Shown: piece after piece, positions 36,562 to 49,527 of the stretch
How positions within the stretch are numbered: the first letter of the stretch is position 1
Layout: each line of letters begins with the position of its first letter
Position numbers and translations under genes: made by a program
Notes under the pieces: generated by a model
The model's input: only the letters and a program-made list of their open reading frames with translations
Databases searched by the model: none
Told to the model about the DNA's origin: nothing
Assembly (NCBI GenBank): GCA_964057225.1
Contig: OZ059899.1
Span: 15,508,501 to 15,572,500, forward strand
Direction: 5' to 3'
Length of the DNA stretch: 64,000 nucleotides
Source of the DNA: Auanema rhodensis
Lineage: Eukaryota; Nematoda; Chromadorea; Rhabditida; Rhabditidae

Positions 36562-38498
36562 TTTTCTCACTTTCTCGCACATCTTTGTCTATGTTCCGTG
36601 TACATGGTTTTGGGATTTTGATGTTTTTTTTACATGATCATCGCTTCATAGAGCTGTATCAATCCTTATAACAGGCTTTTCTCATGTTTGGACTACTACA
36701 CATGGGCAGAATCCTCATTGCGTAATAATGATAAGACGACGTTCTCTCTCTTTCGCTCTCTTTCTCTCTCTTTCTTTCCTTTTCTCTATCTTTTCTATCT
36801 TTCTCTCGCATTCTCTTCACTATTCTCTTAGTTTTTTTGATATTGCGTGCTCATTTTCTTGTTAGAATTGCGATTATCATAATTGGACTAGAAGAAGAAG
36901 AACAGTTAACAGATTCAAAGTACATACATATATCTGTTTATCCAACTTCTCTCAAGCTTCTCTATCAATGAAACTAAATTATATTATATAACTATATAAT
37001 TATATTTTAGAAAAGTCTTCTATTCCCCGCTCTCTTCATACCCTTTTTCCCATTTTCCTATGCATTCTCAACACATTGCAGACACTATCTCTCACTTTCA
37101 CTCTCTTGACTGTTCTTTCAGCAGTTAAGGTGGACTTCGATTTTTTGCAAAAAAAAAATAAAAAGAGAAAGAAAAAGAAAGAGGAAAGTGAGAGACGCAG
37201 AGATGGAAAGATACGAGAGAGAAGCGAGAGAGCAGACAAGAACACGAGGAAGGAACAGCATGACGACAACGAGATAGAGGACATGAAACGGAGAGCAGAT
37301 GACGACCGACGAAACACAACAATTTCAGACGTCAATTATAGCACAGTTCTTGTTGCTTCATGCATATCTGGCTATAATTCAAAACTGATACAAGAGAAAA
37401 CACAGCAGAAGCAGCAGCAGTTTCACATAGCTTCTTCGTCGAGCCGTCGCCCTCATCAGTCACATCTTAGTTTTAGTGCTGCTAAGGCTTTTGATGCATT
37501 GATGCTATTGCTGGTATGGTAGCAATAGCATATCACCTCAGCAGTCATCTTGTTTGTATGCTTTTGCCTTCATTCACTTGCTAATTTCAATGAAGATACG
37601 ACGTCCGATACACGATTCCAGGAGGACATAGTGTGTATGTTGTAGATCAGTAGGAATGATGTTAAGAAACAGCTTCAAACATGATGTCCAAAGAATAATG
37701 AGAAGACGACGTGTATGATGTCGTCATCGTTCATTTTCGAGAAGCATAAGCTTTAGAGCACAGCAAAGTCAACAGATAGAGAGAAATGGATTTAGGAATA
37801 GGAGAAACAGCTATAACGGAGTGTTGACACGGATAAATCGGTTTTTTTCCTGCTCTTCTCCCGTCACTTAAATCTCCTTTCGGCCGGTATGACGGAACAT
37901 TGCTTGATGATCCAAACAAGGCAATATATAGACAGCATAATTACTGATTACGAGTCTGTCTACTGAGAAATCATATCAGTCTTCGGAAGTACTTGTCACT
38001 TTCATCAAGACTTCACAACTCAAATGTAGTTGTTGCTGATATACATAAGGACAATAAGACATGAAGCTTGTTCAAGCTTAAGTTGTCAAGTTTTAAGAAA
38101 CAACTTGAAATAGATAAAAATTTCGATGTATCATGTATACTATCAATCAATAATCTATATTATCACATACATATATATTAAATTTAATAATTAATATGCT
38201 TGTATACTATAGTAGTAGTATATATTCCAAATAAACAAGTAGACTAGTCAAACGATGAATCAAGTACAAACTATTAAAAAATCTCCAAATATATAGAAAG
38301 AGAGAGGATATTACACTTGTATATCTATGATATACATTTATAAAATTGTGTTTCTATTATATTTTATTATAGAAATATGTATATTCTGATTATATTTTCT
38401 GTTTTCTGATACTTCTTTCGTACTTTATTGCATAATTTTTTCATTTTTTTGTATCTTCTACTTACTATCTTCCTTATATTTCAGCTACTTCTCTTTCT

Positions 38499-38539
<41 letters not shown>

Positions 38540-39842
38540 CATTTCTTCATGTTTCTATGTGTCCCTCGGTACAGCTTCACTTTCTTCTTATAATAACTTT
38601 CATGTAGTTTTTTTGTGGTTTTGTTGGTGTTGGTGAGAAGGGTGAAGGAGAAGAAGGGAGACGGGAGAGGAAGTTAGCTAGAGAGAGAGTTAGCTAGCTG
38701 GTGGTTGCGGTTGTGGTTGTGGTTCTAGGGGCAAAGAGAGAGGAGTTTTAACTCTGACTCTCAACATTTCTGGTTAATTTGACTTCGTTTCTTTCCATTT
38801 TCAGCCGTTTTTTGCCTTTTTTTTTGTCATTAAATCATACTTGAGTATGTATATGTATATGGGAACTTTATGTGAATATGAACGTATAATATTCAATTAA
38901 TTTCAATATTTGATATTTGATGAAGGTGATAGTGATATGCCTTTAATTCTCTTATTCTTACATCTTTACTAGTTGTCCTCTATATGGTGGTCTTCTATTA
39001 TTCTCATTGTCATCATCATCATCATCTTCTTCTTATAGGAATACAATCTGTAGTATTTCAACTTCTTTTTCTCTCTCTCTCTCCCTCCCTCGTTATCTCC
39101 TTCCATGTCTCTCTATATACCATCTTTCCCTCTCCATCTTACTCTCTTCATATCTCTTTCTCTTTATCTTACTTACTCCCTCTATTTTGCTCATAGGCTT
39201 TTTTTCTCTCTCTCTCTATCTATTTCGTATTCTTCTTTGAATCCACTGACTAGCCATAGTCTTCAGTACAGAGACTGAACGACGCTAAATGCCTGGTGTC
39301 TGACATTGCTAGCTTGTCGACATAGAATGACTCTCTATTCCTTTTGCCCTACCCAAAGCACAGAGATAGAGAGAGAGAAGGGAAACAAGGGAGGGGAAGG
39401 GAAGAGAAAGAGAGAGATGGAACGCAGTAGAGAGATACGAGAGGCACACGTCTAATTCAACCCCCCCCCCTCCCTTCCCTCTCCCTCTAGCTACCCTTTT
39501 TCTCTTGTTGCTTCCTACTACAGCAAAACTCTTATAATTCTTCTCTCTCCCTCTCTCTCTCCCTCTATCTGATTTCTTTATATCTTTCTTTTTCTTAGAT
39601 TGATAGACAACCTTATTCATTCTCCTACTGCTTTTACCTGTCCTCTCTCCGAGGTTGTCAGTTAGACCGCACATAGAGAGAATTAAATCGGCAAAAGTCG
39701 GAAGTAAAAAAGCAGTTCCTTCCAAGATTTCAGCGATATGTGATCAATTGAGCTCTCCGAATTAAAAAAAAATCCATTGCTATTTTCCTGCAAAATCAGA
39801 TTCAAAGACTTCACATACTTCTCTCTCTCTACCTCTGTCTAC

Positions 39843-39849
<7 letters not shown>

Positions 39850-39902
<53 letters not shown>

Positions 39903-39905
39903 TTC
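39850..39905. repeat. (CT)n tract
   Basis: CT dinucleotides with TTT interruptions. Confidence 0.95.
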
Positions 39906-40129
39906 TATCTCTTTTTCCTCTTGCCTTATGCTTAACAGTTCTCATTTCATTGGCTCTGGACATATGCCAACAGGTATAGCAATCAAGTCTGAATTGACAC
40001 ATACAGTTCAAATTCTGTTTTTTCATCAAAATGTCTTCAAAACTTAATCTTTTTTTTGGCAGATTTTCTGAACACGTTAGCGTCTTATAGCACATTACAG
40101 TTGGTGTTTTCAAGCCCTTGTCCCCTCAG

Positions 40130-40347
40130 CTGTATTCGTGATTCCAGCTCAATCAGGTCTATGCACGTTCTTTGTGCTGCGGCGGTTGATCGACAGCGCG
40201 AATTCATCGTTTGACGGTCTTTTCAGCACTGAAGGGGAGAGTGGGAAGAAGGAGAGACACACGCACAGTTCTTCTTCAATGACTAAACGTCAATGCGTTT
40301 GCCTCGTTGATGACACTGAGGATTGCGAAAGGCCGGCAGGCTTATAG
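40130..40347 (+). CDS. Candidate terminal exon of an unidentified gene
   Basis: After the acceptor TTGTCCCCTCAG a single frame runs 71 codons to TAG. It is GC-richer than its surroundings and encodes VFVIPAQSGLCTFFVLRRLI, then DSANSSFDGLFSTEGESG and, near the end, MTKRQCVCLVDDTEDCERPA. The cysteine-containing end is not explained by any repeat. No family recognised. Other frames are closed by stops. Confidence 0.3.
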
Positions 40348-40862
40348 GCTGTTGATGAGATTTGGCCTCCAGCTAACAGCCTGAAAGCAGCATAATCAGC
40401 TGCAAACTGTTATTGTTTGAAGAAACAAAAAAAACATCGTTTTTGGTGCAGAACAGAAGGTAAGCCGAAAGAGATCGGAAGAAGGAGACGCACTTACTAT
40501 GCTATATCTGAATGTTTCTCCATGTACGGCTGAAAACAAAAAGTTGTCCCTACGATCTACATGTGCTTTTCAAAGCTGAAACCTTTTCTGTTATTCAGAG
40601 AGGAGGATGATTCTTTTTTCTTTTTTTCTTCTCGTCCTTTTCTAGCCAATCTCTGGCCATAGGAGCAGCCACTGAGTTCTTCCATATCTGGCCTCGACCA
40701 ACCACCCTCTATCTCATTCTTTCTCTCTCTCTCTCTAACTGTCTCTCTATAGAGCCAGCGATTTCTGTCCTTCGTAGTCCGCAGCATTCAACATCATCTA
40801 AATAGACCAGAGACAGAATCCATATTACCTTATTCAGTGTTGGTGTATATACATAGGTATTC

Positions 40863-40865
<3 letters not shown>

Positions 40866-40899
<34 letters not shown>
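40866..40899. repeat. (GA)n tract
   Basis: About 17 GA units on the + strand. Confidence 0.95.
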
Positions 40900-40903
<4 letters not shown>

Positions 40904-42053
40904 GATGATCAAGTAACGATGTACATGGATGATCATTTCAAGAAAAGAATAACCTGATGTCAATGACAGATGATGTGCTCAAAAGAAATATATCTTTTTC
41001 TTCTTGTTTTTCATTCTCAAAAAATGTGGATGATGATGGAAGATAAATCAAATCTAGTTCTATTATTTTCGTTTTCTACCTCTTTCTCTGTTTCTTGGAT
41101 TCTCTTTCAAATATCATTTTATTTGCCTCTTTCTCATTATCTCTCGTTTACTTCCAAATATTTTGTTTTTCTACTTTTCTTTATCATCATACCTCTATTT
41201 CTCTTTTTCTCTCTTTCCCTCTCTCTCTCTCACTTTATGTATACATGTCTATCTATGTTTCTAACTGCCAATCTCTCTCTATCTCTATCTCTTCTTAGAC
41301 CTTACTGAGTGAGCCCAATATGACAACTACATCATACAGTTCAACTAATGTTATTGGAATTTGATTCCTAATGAATCAATTCGGTCACGCCTTGTGATCA
41401 CACTCATGGTGGTTCAGGAAATGGCTTCGAAAAGCATAGAAACAGCAAGATAGATGAAGAAAGAGAATGAAAAAGATTGAGACAAAGTTAGAGAAAATGA
41501 AATATAAAGAGGTAACTAGAGAAAGAGAGAAAGAGAGAGAGAGAGAGAGGGAGAGTAGAGGAAACTAAAAGAGAAATAATTGAAGAGAACGAGTAAAAAC
41601 ATTATGAAGTGATGATACTATATGAGGAAAATCAGTACACGTGTATAGAGAACATATTTTATTTTAAATATATGAGAGGAAAAATGGAATGGGAAGGAAG
41701 GAAGAAAAACTTATTGCTTATATACACTCTGAATTCTATCATTATTTTCTCAAAATAACATAATCAACGCAGCAGCAAGCTATAGCTGTATTAAACATGT
41801 AATTGCTCGTTCCACTATGATATGAATGTGGCTTCTGTTTCTTTTTTCTTCTTTCAATGTTAAGAATATAATTTCTTTCATGAGCTAATTCAGAATGAAT
41901 TCTTCCGATTCACGCTGCTCAGGCTTGTTCAGCATGGCCTTTTGAGCTTTATAAGTTATACGAGAAGCTGACTGCTCGTTCCTCTTTCCTCCAATAGCTT
42001 TTTGTCATTTTAAACTTTCAACATGCTATGAATTGACTTGTTAACCTACTAAT

Positions 42054-42386
42054 CTAAGTCTTCCCTCGTACCTTGTCTCTTCTACTTCTTCTTCGTCTTC
42101 TGTTTTCAATTTGATTCCCTTTCAGCTTTTTCTTCTTCAACCCCCACCCCCTATTCCATTTCTCTCCATTCTCTCCGCCCTGTGAGTCGTCTCGCCTGGT
42201 CCATCGTCGGGCTGTAGGACGCGTATCGATTAGCGTCTCTCTGAGTTGTTCACACTCTCTCCGTAACTGTCTGACCATACGTTCTGATGGATTAAACAGT
42301 CAGACGCTTGCATTGAAACGTTCCTCCTTTAGTAGCACTTGTCCACATCGTAGCATCGTATCAAGTTTGTCCCCCTCGGGGGCCAT
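42054..42386 (-). pseudogene. Coding-like minus-strand island interrupted by an in-frame TGA
   Basis: From an ATG at 42386 with a good start context (GTCAAAATGG), 28 codons encode MAPEGDKLDTMLRCGQVLLK then EERFNASV and meet TGA at 42302-42300. The same frame then continues LFNPSERMVRQLRRECEQLR then ETLIDTRPTARRW, before passing into a basic, purine-repeat-derived end. Both sides of the stop have convincing coding composition, with a coiled-coil-like heptad in the second part. It could be a decayed gene, two exons whose splice sites I cannot place, or a readthrough stop. No family is assigned. Confidence 0.3.
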
Positions 42387-42599
42387 TTTGACTTCTTCCT
42401 ACCTTTTGGTTAAGTCTCACAGCTGTTGCTTGTGTCTTACCCTTTCTTTCCTTCTCTTATGCTTCGTCTTCATCATCTTCATTTTCTCACCCCACCCCTC
42501 CCCTATGCTTTCAACCTCTCCTTTCTAATTGTTTTCTCTCTATCTCTCATAACCTCTTAGCATGTTTCTTCTCTCTATCTCTCCTTTTCGTTTTGTCAG

Positions 42600-42630
<31 letters not shown>

Positions 42631-43631
42631 TGTATCTCTTCGCACTAAAATACATACACGCGTATACATATACCTGAGCTTTAGGTTTCTTCCCCTCTCT
42701 CTTAACTCTCTCTCACTATAGAAAAGTATTTAAGCTTATGGATACGAGAACTTCACGTCAAATCAAAAATGTTATTTTCTCGTGTGTGGGCTTGTAAAGC
42801 GGTTGTATCTCATGCATATCTACTTCCTGTGATGTTCTTTTTCAATTTGTCTGCAATCGTCTGTTCTCTGCCTAATAGACCTTACTAGTCAGCCAAAAAG
42901 AGAGAGAGAGGGAGATAGAGATAGATAGATAGAGAGAGAGAGAGTGAAAGAGAGAAAAGAAGAGAATAAAATAGAATGTAGTGACTTCATTTACTCTTCT
43001 CTCCTTCAAATACAGAACAAACTATTCCAGTATACAGTATATGTTTTCATATTCTTAATAAAATGACGAATTCAAGGTAGTTACGAAGTCAGACCACATT
43101 ACTCCTCTTATCCAATAGGTGAACGCAAACTCTTGTAATTTCCATAAGCTACTATGCTTTGAAGAGAGGATTTTGTGATCTGATCAAGTTCAAGAAAGTA
43201 ATGACTATTGGAAGTTACATATGTTGTTATCATAGTTAAGTAAACTATTTTCATCTTCGTATACATCATTTATCGATTTTTTTCTTAAATTCTTGATGAT
43301 TTTCTATTGAAACTTGAAATTATTTTTAGTTAAAATATACATACATATAGCATATGCATATGAAATTTGTATTTTATACATTTAATTCCTTTTGATTGAA
43401 ACTACTGGAGATTCCAGCTTGAACTCTTCAAATCTATTTTCTTGTTCTCTCTCTCTCTTTCTCTCTAGTTTTCTCTCTATCTCCTCTCTATGCAGGTATG
43501 TATATATGTGTGTGTGTGTGCTTCTTCCTCTGCCACCCCATTCAACCATATGTCGATGATTGAGAGAAAGAAGTTTGATATTGAAACTTTATCTGGTTAT
43601 CTGATAACTGTTTTTTTGTCTTGATTGGAAG

Positions 43632-43792
43632 ATATGACAAAGAAAGAGAAAGAGAGAATATTAAGTTTAGGAGGAAGAAGAGAACCAAAGGATCGAACTG
43701 TCTCTATTCTTAACCATGTTGTGTCTCATGCACCTGAATTTCGCGCACTTGTTCTTTCAACCCCTGCTTCTGCTATTGACGGTACTTTTAAG
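43632..43792 (+). CDS. Candidate internal exon of an unidentified gene
   Basis: 161 bp between a T-rich acceptor (TTTTTTTGTCTTGATTGGAAG) and AAG followed by GTGATAAG. The frame encodes MTKKEKERILSLGGRREPKD then RTVSILNHVVSHAPEFRALV and LSTPASAIDGTFK. The last two thirds are clearly not repeat-derived. It starts two bases into a codon and ends in phase 0; it could also be a first coding exon starting at its Met. No family recognised. Confidence 0.35.
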
Positions 43793-44720
43793 GTGATAAG
43801 CTTCAAACTGGAAGATATGTGTAGGAGAGATGATAGATGACGGTTATTGAAGAAGAGGCTAAGAGAGTAGGAGACCAGAGACAAAATTCAAAATCATAGA
43901 GAAATGGAAAGAAATATAGATAGAAAGAGAGTGGAAAAGAAGTGGCGATGCAATGAATTTGATAGCAAAACGGGGCAGAGCAGAGAAAAAGAAACCCAAG
44001 AATAGCTTGAGATGATGGAGAAAGTGAGAGAAAAGGAATACGAGCGAGAGATAGAAGTCCTTATGAAACGACGTGCTGCACATAGAACTGTATCGAGACG
44101 ATGACACACAGACACACTCACACATGCACATGCCAAGTGTGTTATAACCTCAGCATAGCACCTTGACCAGCATAATAGCTGAATTCCATCAACGTCTTTA
44201 TCCTTAATCATCCACAAGACCATACTAATGCATTCGTTGTTCGTGTCTGTGTTGTTCGTTTACTCTTCTCATTGGCAGTTTTGAGTCGTTTTTCGCTCCG
44301 AACTTCCTGATTAACTTTGGAAGTTAACGATTTATTCTTCATATTCTCTCCTTTTCTTTTCCTGATTTTGTTGAACTTGATAGTATAGAGAGAGAGAGGG
44401 GATGCCAGAGAGGAAAAGAGAAAGTTCTAACTTTGAAAGAGAGAGAGAGGGAGAGAGAGAGAGATTTAAAAAGAGAAAAGGTTATGAAGGGAATAATTTA
44501 GATAGAAGGTTGAATGATATCTATAGAGAACAAGAGAGAAAAAAAGAGGGAGAGATATTATATATGAAGAAAGGAAGGGAGAACGAATGAAAAGCTGTTG
44601 GGTAAGAAGAGAACTAAGAGAATCGATTCCAAGCTCCCGTTCTACTTCATATATCTGTCCTCTCTTTCTGGTTTGGCTTAGCTCTCTCTATCTCAATCTC
44701 TCGCTCTCTCTCTTTCTTTT

Positions 44721-44725
<5 letters not shown>

Positions 44726-44760
<35 letters not shown>
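44726..44760. repeat. (CT)n arm of an inverted dinucleotide pair
   Basis: About 17 CT units, followed 66 bp later by a (GA)n array that is its reverse complement. Confidence 0.95.
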
Positions 44761-44761
<1 letters not shown>

Positions 44762-44823
44762 TTTCTCTTACTCTCCCTCCGTTCGTTCTCCTTCTATCTA
44801 AGAACACAGCCAGAGCATAAAAG

Positions 44824-44826
<3 letters not shown>

Positions 44827-44882
<56 letters not shown>
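44827..44882. repeat. (GA)n arm of an inverted dinucleotide pair
   Basis: About 28 GA units, complementary to the (CT)n array at 44726-44760, so a transcript could fold into a long hairpin. Confidence 0.95.
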
Positions 44883-44884
<2 letters not shown>

Positions 44885-45188
44885 AGAGAGAGGAAAATGA
44901 ATTAGCTAAGGAAGTAAAAAAGGGCGAATAAGTAAATGAAGAAGCGCATAATAAATATTATCGTAATCATATTTTATTTTTAACAGTAACAACTAGCTTT
45001 TCCAATGTTTTTTTTATCTTCAAGACCTTTTAAGACTTGTTATGTGACTGAGTATTTCACAACTATGTTCAAATCAATCTTATTCATTTCTTTATATTTT
45101 TCATTTTTTTGGTTAAAATGTGAAAGTTTGTCTTTATTCATACCGCTCACTCCGATGATCTTTTCATCATTTTCTTTCATTTTCATCT

Positions 45189-45191
<3 letters not shown>

Positions 45192-45235
<44 letters not shown>
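45192..45235. repeat. (CT)n tract
   Basis: About 21 CT units. Confidence 0.95.
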
Positions 45236-45242
<7 letters not shown>

Positions 45243-45593
45243 TTGTATATGATCTCTTTATACATTGCATATCAACCTCATATGGAAAAGCGTCTCATCA
45301 TGAAAGCTAATATCTATCTCAGACCTCCCCCCTCACCATTTTCTGAGGTTTCGAGAACGTTTCTATGAAATTTCTTATCTGTTCTTGCTTTCACTCCTTG
45401 CAGTATAAAACAATTCAAACGATATGTTCTGAGCAGGAACATTTTCCGTGTGAGACGAATAATCATTCTTATGTCTTCTTCCTCAATTACTTTTCTCCAT
45501 TTCCATCGTTTTTCCTTTTTTTCTATGTCCTCACGATCGCCTTAGTGTTTCTCGAATTCATTTCAATTATCATATCATGTTAAAAGAAAGAAA

Positions 45594-45693
<100 letters not shown>

Positions 45694-47070
45694 GAGAAAG
45701 AAACAAACAAGGGGGGGGAATGAATACAAAGGCTATGAGGATAGATGTGGGAGAAGAAAAGTTAAAGATTAATATTCGCTGATGACCATTTTTCCTATTT
45801 TGTTTTTGTTGTTAATCTGATGACAGTCCCCCTAGCCTTATTTGCCTGCTGACACACTCGAATAAGCAGCACAGCCCAAGAGAGAGAGAGAGAGAGAGAG
45901 AAGTAAGGGCAGAGTGGACATAGAAAATCAAAACACATTTAAAACATATAGATAACTATAGCAAACTGAGAAAAAATAGATTTATTATTAATTTTTTAAT
46001 TGAAATACAGTAAAGTTGCTGCAAATCTGTGTAAGCTTGAGTGAGCGCATGCTCTTGCTTTTCACTTTTTCTCTGTTTGAGGGGGAGATTAACGGTGCAT
46101 CATTCTCTCCCTCACTCCAACTTTCTCTCCTTCTGATCCGTTTCTCTCATTTTCATTGAAGAGATTACAAGTAATATTTGTATAATATTCTTTAAAAATG
46201 AAAAAATAATTATGAGAGTGAGGACGATGATGATGTTTATGAAGCTAAAAGAGAAACTTCTATTTGAAAATGAAAGAGAGAGAGAGAAGAGTATTCATTG
46301 ACTGTAACAGCCGATAAAGATAACTGATCAGCTGAGATTTATGATCGTCTATAGATTGACCAAATATACTTTCAGCTGACCAATCTATATAGAATTCTAT
46401 GATCAGAACGTCATTCCTCTAAAACCATCTTAATCATCTATACGTCCTCAAAGACGATGTCGATCACTGACCCACACTTCTTTCATTTGCTCAATCTCTC
46501 ATCGTATTTCATTTTGAATAGCCTTGATGATGTAAATCGTCAAGCGAGGAGGTGCGGAGAGGGGGGGGGGGTTTGATGGAGAAGGCTCAGGTTGAAACAC
46601 GAACGCCCAGTTCGGCCAGAAAAAAACAATCAAATAAACTATTGTTAGGAGAGCAGATTGTTATATTCTCTTTTCAAATACCAAATATCAATATATATTA
46701 CTTGAAAAGAAGCTGAGAATAGCTGATGATTGTCGTTGTAGCAAATCAATAGTCTTGTAATTCATTCATTGAAATGTTCTCTTTTCCTGATAAGGTTTAT
46801 GATGAGAAATTGGTGAAATTAATGTAAAAAACAACGATTATCATAGGAGAAAAGGATGTTTTTCTTCTTCTTAACTATATAAAGAAGTTCATATACTATG
46901 TGGTGATGATTTAGTTGTATCTCTGTGTTTCCTTCTGCTTCGTGCTCAACGTTGTTACCATAAGTGTGGGGGTCGGAGTCGTGGTGAAAATTTCAATTTT
47001 TGCCAAAAAGCTTTGCTCCGAAAACAGCTGGTATTGAGATGGAATGTGAGAAACAAGGAAAAAGGATGAC

Positions 47071-47103
<33 letters not shown>

Positions 47104-47411
47104 AAGGTAGAGAGAGAAAAAGAGAGAGAGAGAGAGAGTTAGAAAGGGAGAGGAGAGGTTGGACTAGTATAGAGAAAAAGGAAGAGAAAGAGTGGGACAG
47201 AGTAACAACAAAGAATCAGACGATAACACACACACATACATACACACATACATGCATATACATATACTGAACAGAGTCCAATAGGCTTGACTACTGGACG
47301 TATCCGATTGTTGTGAAACGGAAACAGTTAACTTCCATTTTGAATGAATGAAGAGTTAATCTACTCTTTTAAATAATTTAAACAAGAAATCTTTCATAGA
47401 CATGCTGATAG

Positions 47412-47414
<3 letters not shown>

Positions 47415-47460
<46 letters not shown>

Positions 47461-47461
47461 G
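47415..47461. repeat. (GA)n followed directly by a G11 run
   Basis: About 18 GA units run straight into eleven G, making a 47-bp pure-purine block. Confidence 0.95.
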
Positions 47462-48817
47462 AGAAATTAGTTGGGGTACGAGGTGTAGAAGGCGGCTTCA
47501 AGGAATAAGATGAAAGAAACAGAAATTGTCATTATCATCGTTCACATAGAGATGCCAAGCATGCCATCAAAGTGCTCCACATGAATAAAAAGGGAAAAGA
47601 TAAAAGATAGAGAGAAAGATAGAGAGAGGTAAGAGACTGAGAGATCATGAAGATGACAAGAGAAGTCATCTCTCTCTATCTATCTATGTATTAGGTTTAG
47701 TTGAATTTCATTGAAAATGGAAGAACCCACTTGATGTTCATGTAGCCATGTTGCACTACAAGTGTCATCGTCAGTATCGTCAATGATTGTCTGATGTATA
47801 TGCATGTGCATGTGGACATCGTCGTCAGCCAACTACTACTTTAACAACCGACGGCAATAACGAAGCACTGATTATGCGACGATAAATTTTGATATTGTAG
47901 CCATCGTCTTTGACGAGGACGACAACAAAGAAGGAGAAGAAGAAGAAGAAGAAGAAGATCAACAGACTGTCAACTATGCTGTCGTTTTGACGAATCATAT
48001 TCGAATCGTTCATTTGATTCTGATATAGATCGTACTTTCTGTCTGTCTGTGGGTGTACGACTCTCTCTCTCCTTCTCTCTCTCCTTCTCTCTCTCTATTC
48101 CTCTACTCATCATCCATTCTCTACATCTATCTCTCATACACGTTTTTCTCTTTACTGTCGTTAAAGCTTCTCAGCATGCCATTGCATGGTAGGTACAGCC
48201 ACACGTTCTAATGATACACACATAATAGATGATGATGACGACGAAGATATCCAGCTTCAGTAGACACAGATTTTTTACATTCAGACATCATTCAACCTCT
48301 TTACCCCTTCCTCTTCCCTCCGTCTCTCTTGCACTCGTCCCCTCTCTCTCTCTCTCTCTCTCTCTCACACATATCATTTGAACATATTAAGTTCATTAGA
48401 CTTTAGTCCGGTATTTGACTTTATACATCAATTAGCTAACTACTACAGCATAGTTATTTGTCATTAACTATATGTCTTATATACTTTACTATCATGTATA
48501 TAGTATAATATCTTTTCTATATATGTCTACTCTCTACTAGTAATGTCTGTATTAACCATCATGATGATGATCATCATGATCATTATTACTTTATCTCTAC
48601 CTCTCACCCCTTTCTCCATCTCTTTCTACCACCCATACTACACCTCTTACTATCTTCATACTCTTTACTGTCACAACCATCTATAACTTCATCAAGTCAT
48701 CTTCAATCGCTGTTATCATGTTTGTCGTCAATAGCTTACATACACTCTTCTTCCTTATACATAAGACAGTTACTGGCCAATGTATCTAGAAAATGAGAAA
48801 AAGGGTAAGGCAGATAT

Positions 48818-48823
<6 letters not shown>

Positions 48824-48866
<43 letters not shown>
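48824..48866. repeat. (GA)n tract
   Basis: About 21 GA units. Confidence 0.95.
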
Positions 48867-48869
<3 letters not shown>

Positions 48870-49379
48870 GCAACTAGTGTGAGAAACATAAGGCATAGGT
48901 TAAAGCTTGAAAGAGATTTTTCTCATTAAAAAGATTACTTAAAGCTTAAAATAAACTTGATATCCATATGATCATTCTATCTCATTCTTCTCCATGTAAG
49001 AGCTTGCTGAATCTTTGAATCCAATACCCTAGTGTTGAGCTGTATCTCTGTCGTATTTCATGTATTTCCCTATATAGATCTGCACGTATCACTTTGTACT
49101 TCTCTCCCTATATGTATATATAAACCTTTTCTTATTCTCTTTTTTCATCATAAAGCCTTAATTTCTCTCTTTCCCTCTCTTCCAGCTACTCTGTCTTTGG
49201 TATATGTATCGATTTTTCACATGTGTATGGGTGCTATCTGATTTGTTGATTCTCTCAGGCAGACCCCGTCGCTAGCCAGAGTGAAAGGAGACTCAATCTT
49301 TCTCTCTCTCTCTCTATGTCTCTTCTTTTCTCTCTTTTTCTGTATCTTCACGCCCTGATGACTGCTGTTCGTTCTTCAG

Positions 49380-49527
49380 TGAAACAGGACACAGCTAATG
49401 GCGTTAACGGTGAACATCTTCACTTCTGGAGCAACACCTACTATCACGTCGTTGTAGTCTTCATGCTACATCATGCTTACTATGCGTTTCAAGTCACTCA
49501 GCGCCCTCCTCTTCAGGAACATATTAG
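49380..49527 (+). CDS. Candidate internal exon of an unidentified gene
   Basis: 148 bp between TGTTCGTTCTTCAG and ATTAG followed by GTAAAC. Two frames are closed by early stops; the third is fully open and encodes KQDTANGVNGEHLHFWSNTY then YHVVVVFMLHHAYYAFQVTQ and RPPLQEHI. The middle (YYHVVVVFMLHHAYYAF) is hydrophobic enough for a membrane segment. Nothing in it is repeat-like, although it is bounded by CT-rich DNA. No family recognised; the flanking exons would be kilobases away. Confidence 0.4.

Larger units (their letters stand above)
40348..43631. other. Repeat-rich interval with one minus-strand coding-like island
   Basis: CT- and GA-rich blocks alternate (GA at 40866-40899, CT near 41.2 kb, GA near 41.5 kb, CT near 42.6 kb, GA near 42.9 kb). 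The island at 42054-42386 on the minus strand is described separately. An (AC/TG) stretch sits near 43509. Confidence 0.5.

Noticed and set aside
37076-37522. 148-residue charged frame
   Set aside because: The first half is encoded by GA-rich low-complexity DNA; no splice sites or domain support it.
39309-39725. 138-residue minus-strand frame
   Set aside because: Lys/Gly/Arg-rich composition comes from purine repeats and a C-run; no domain seen.
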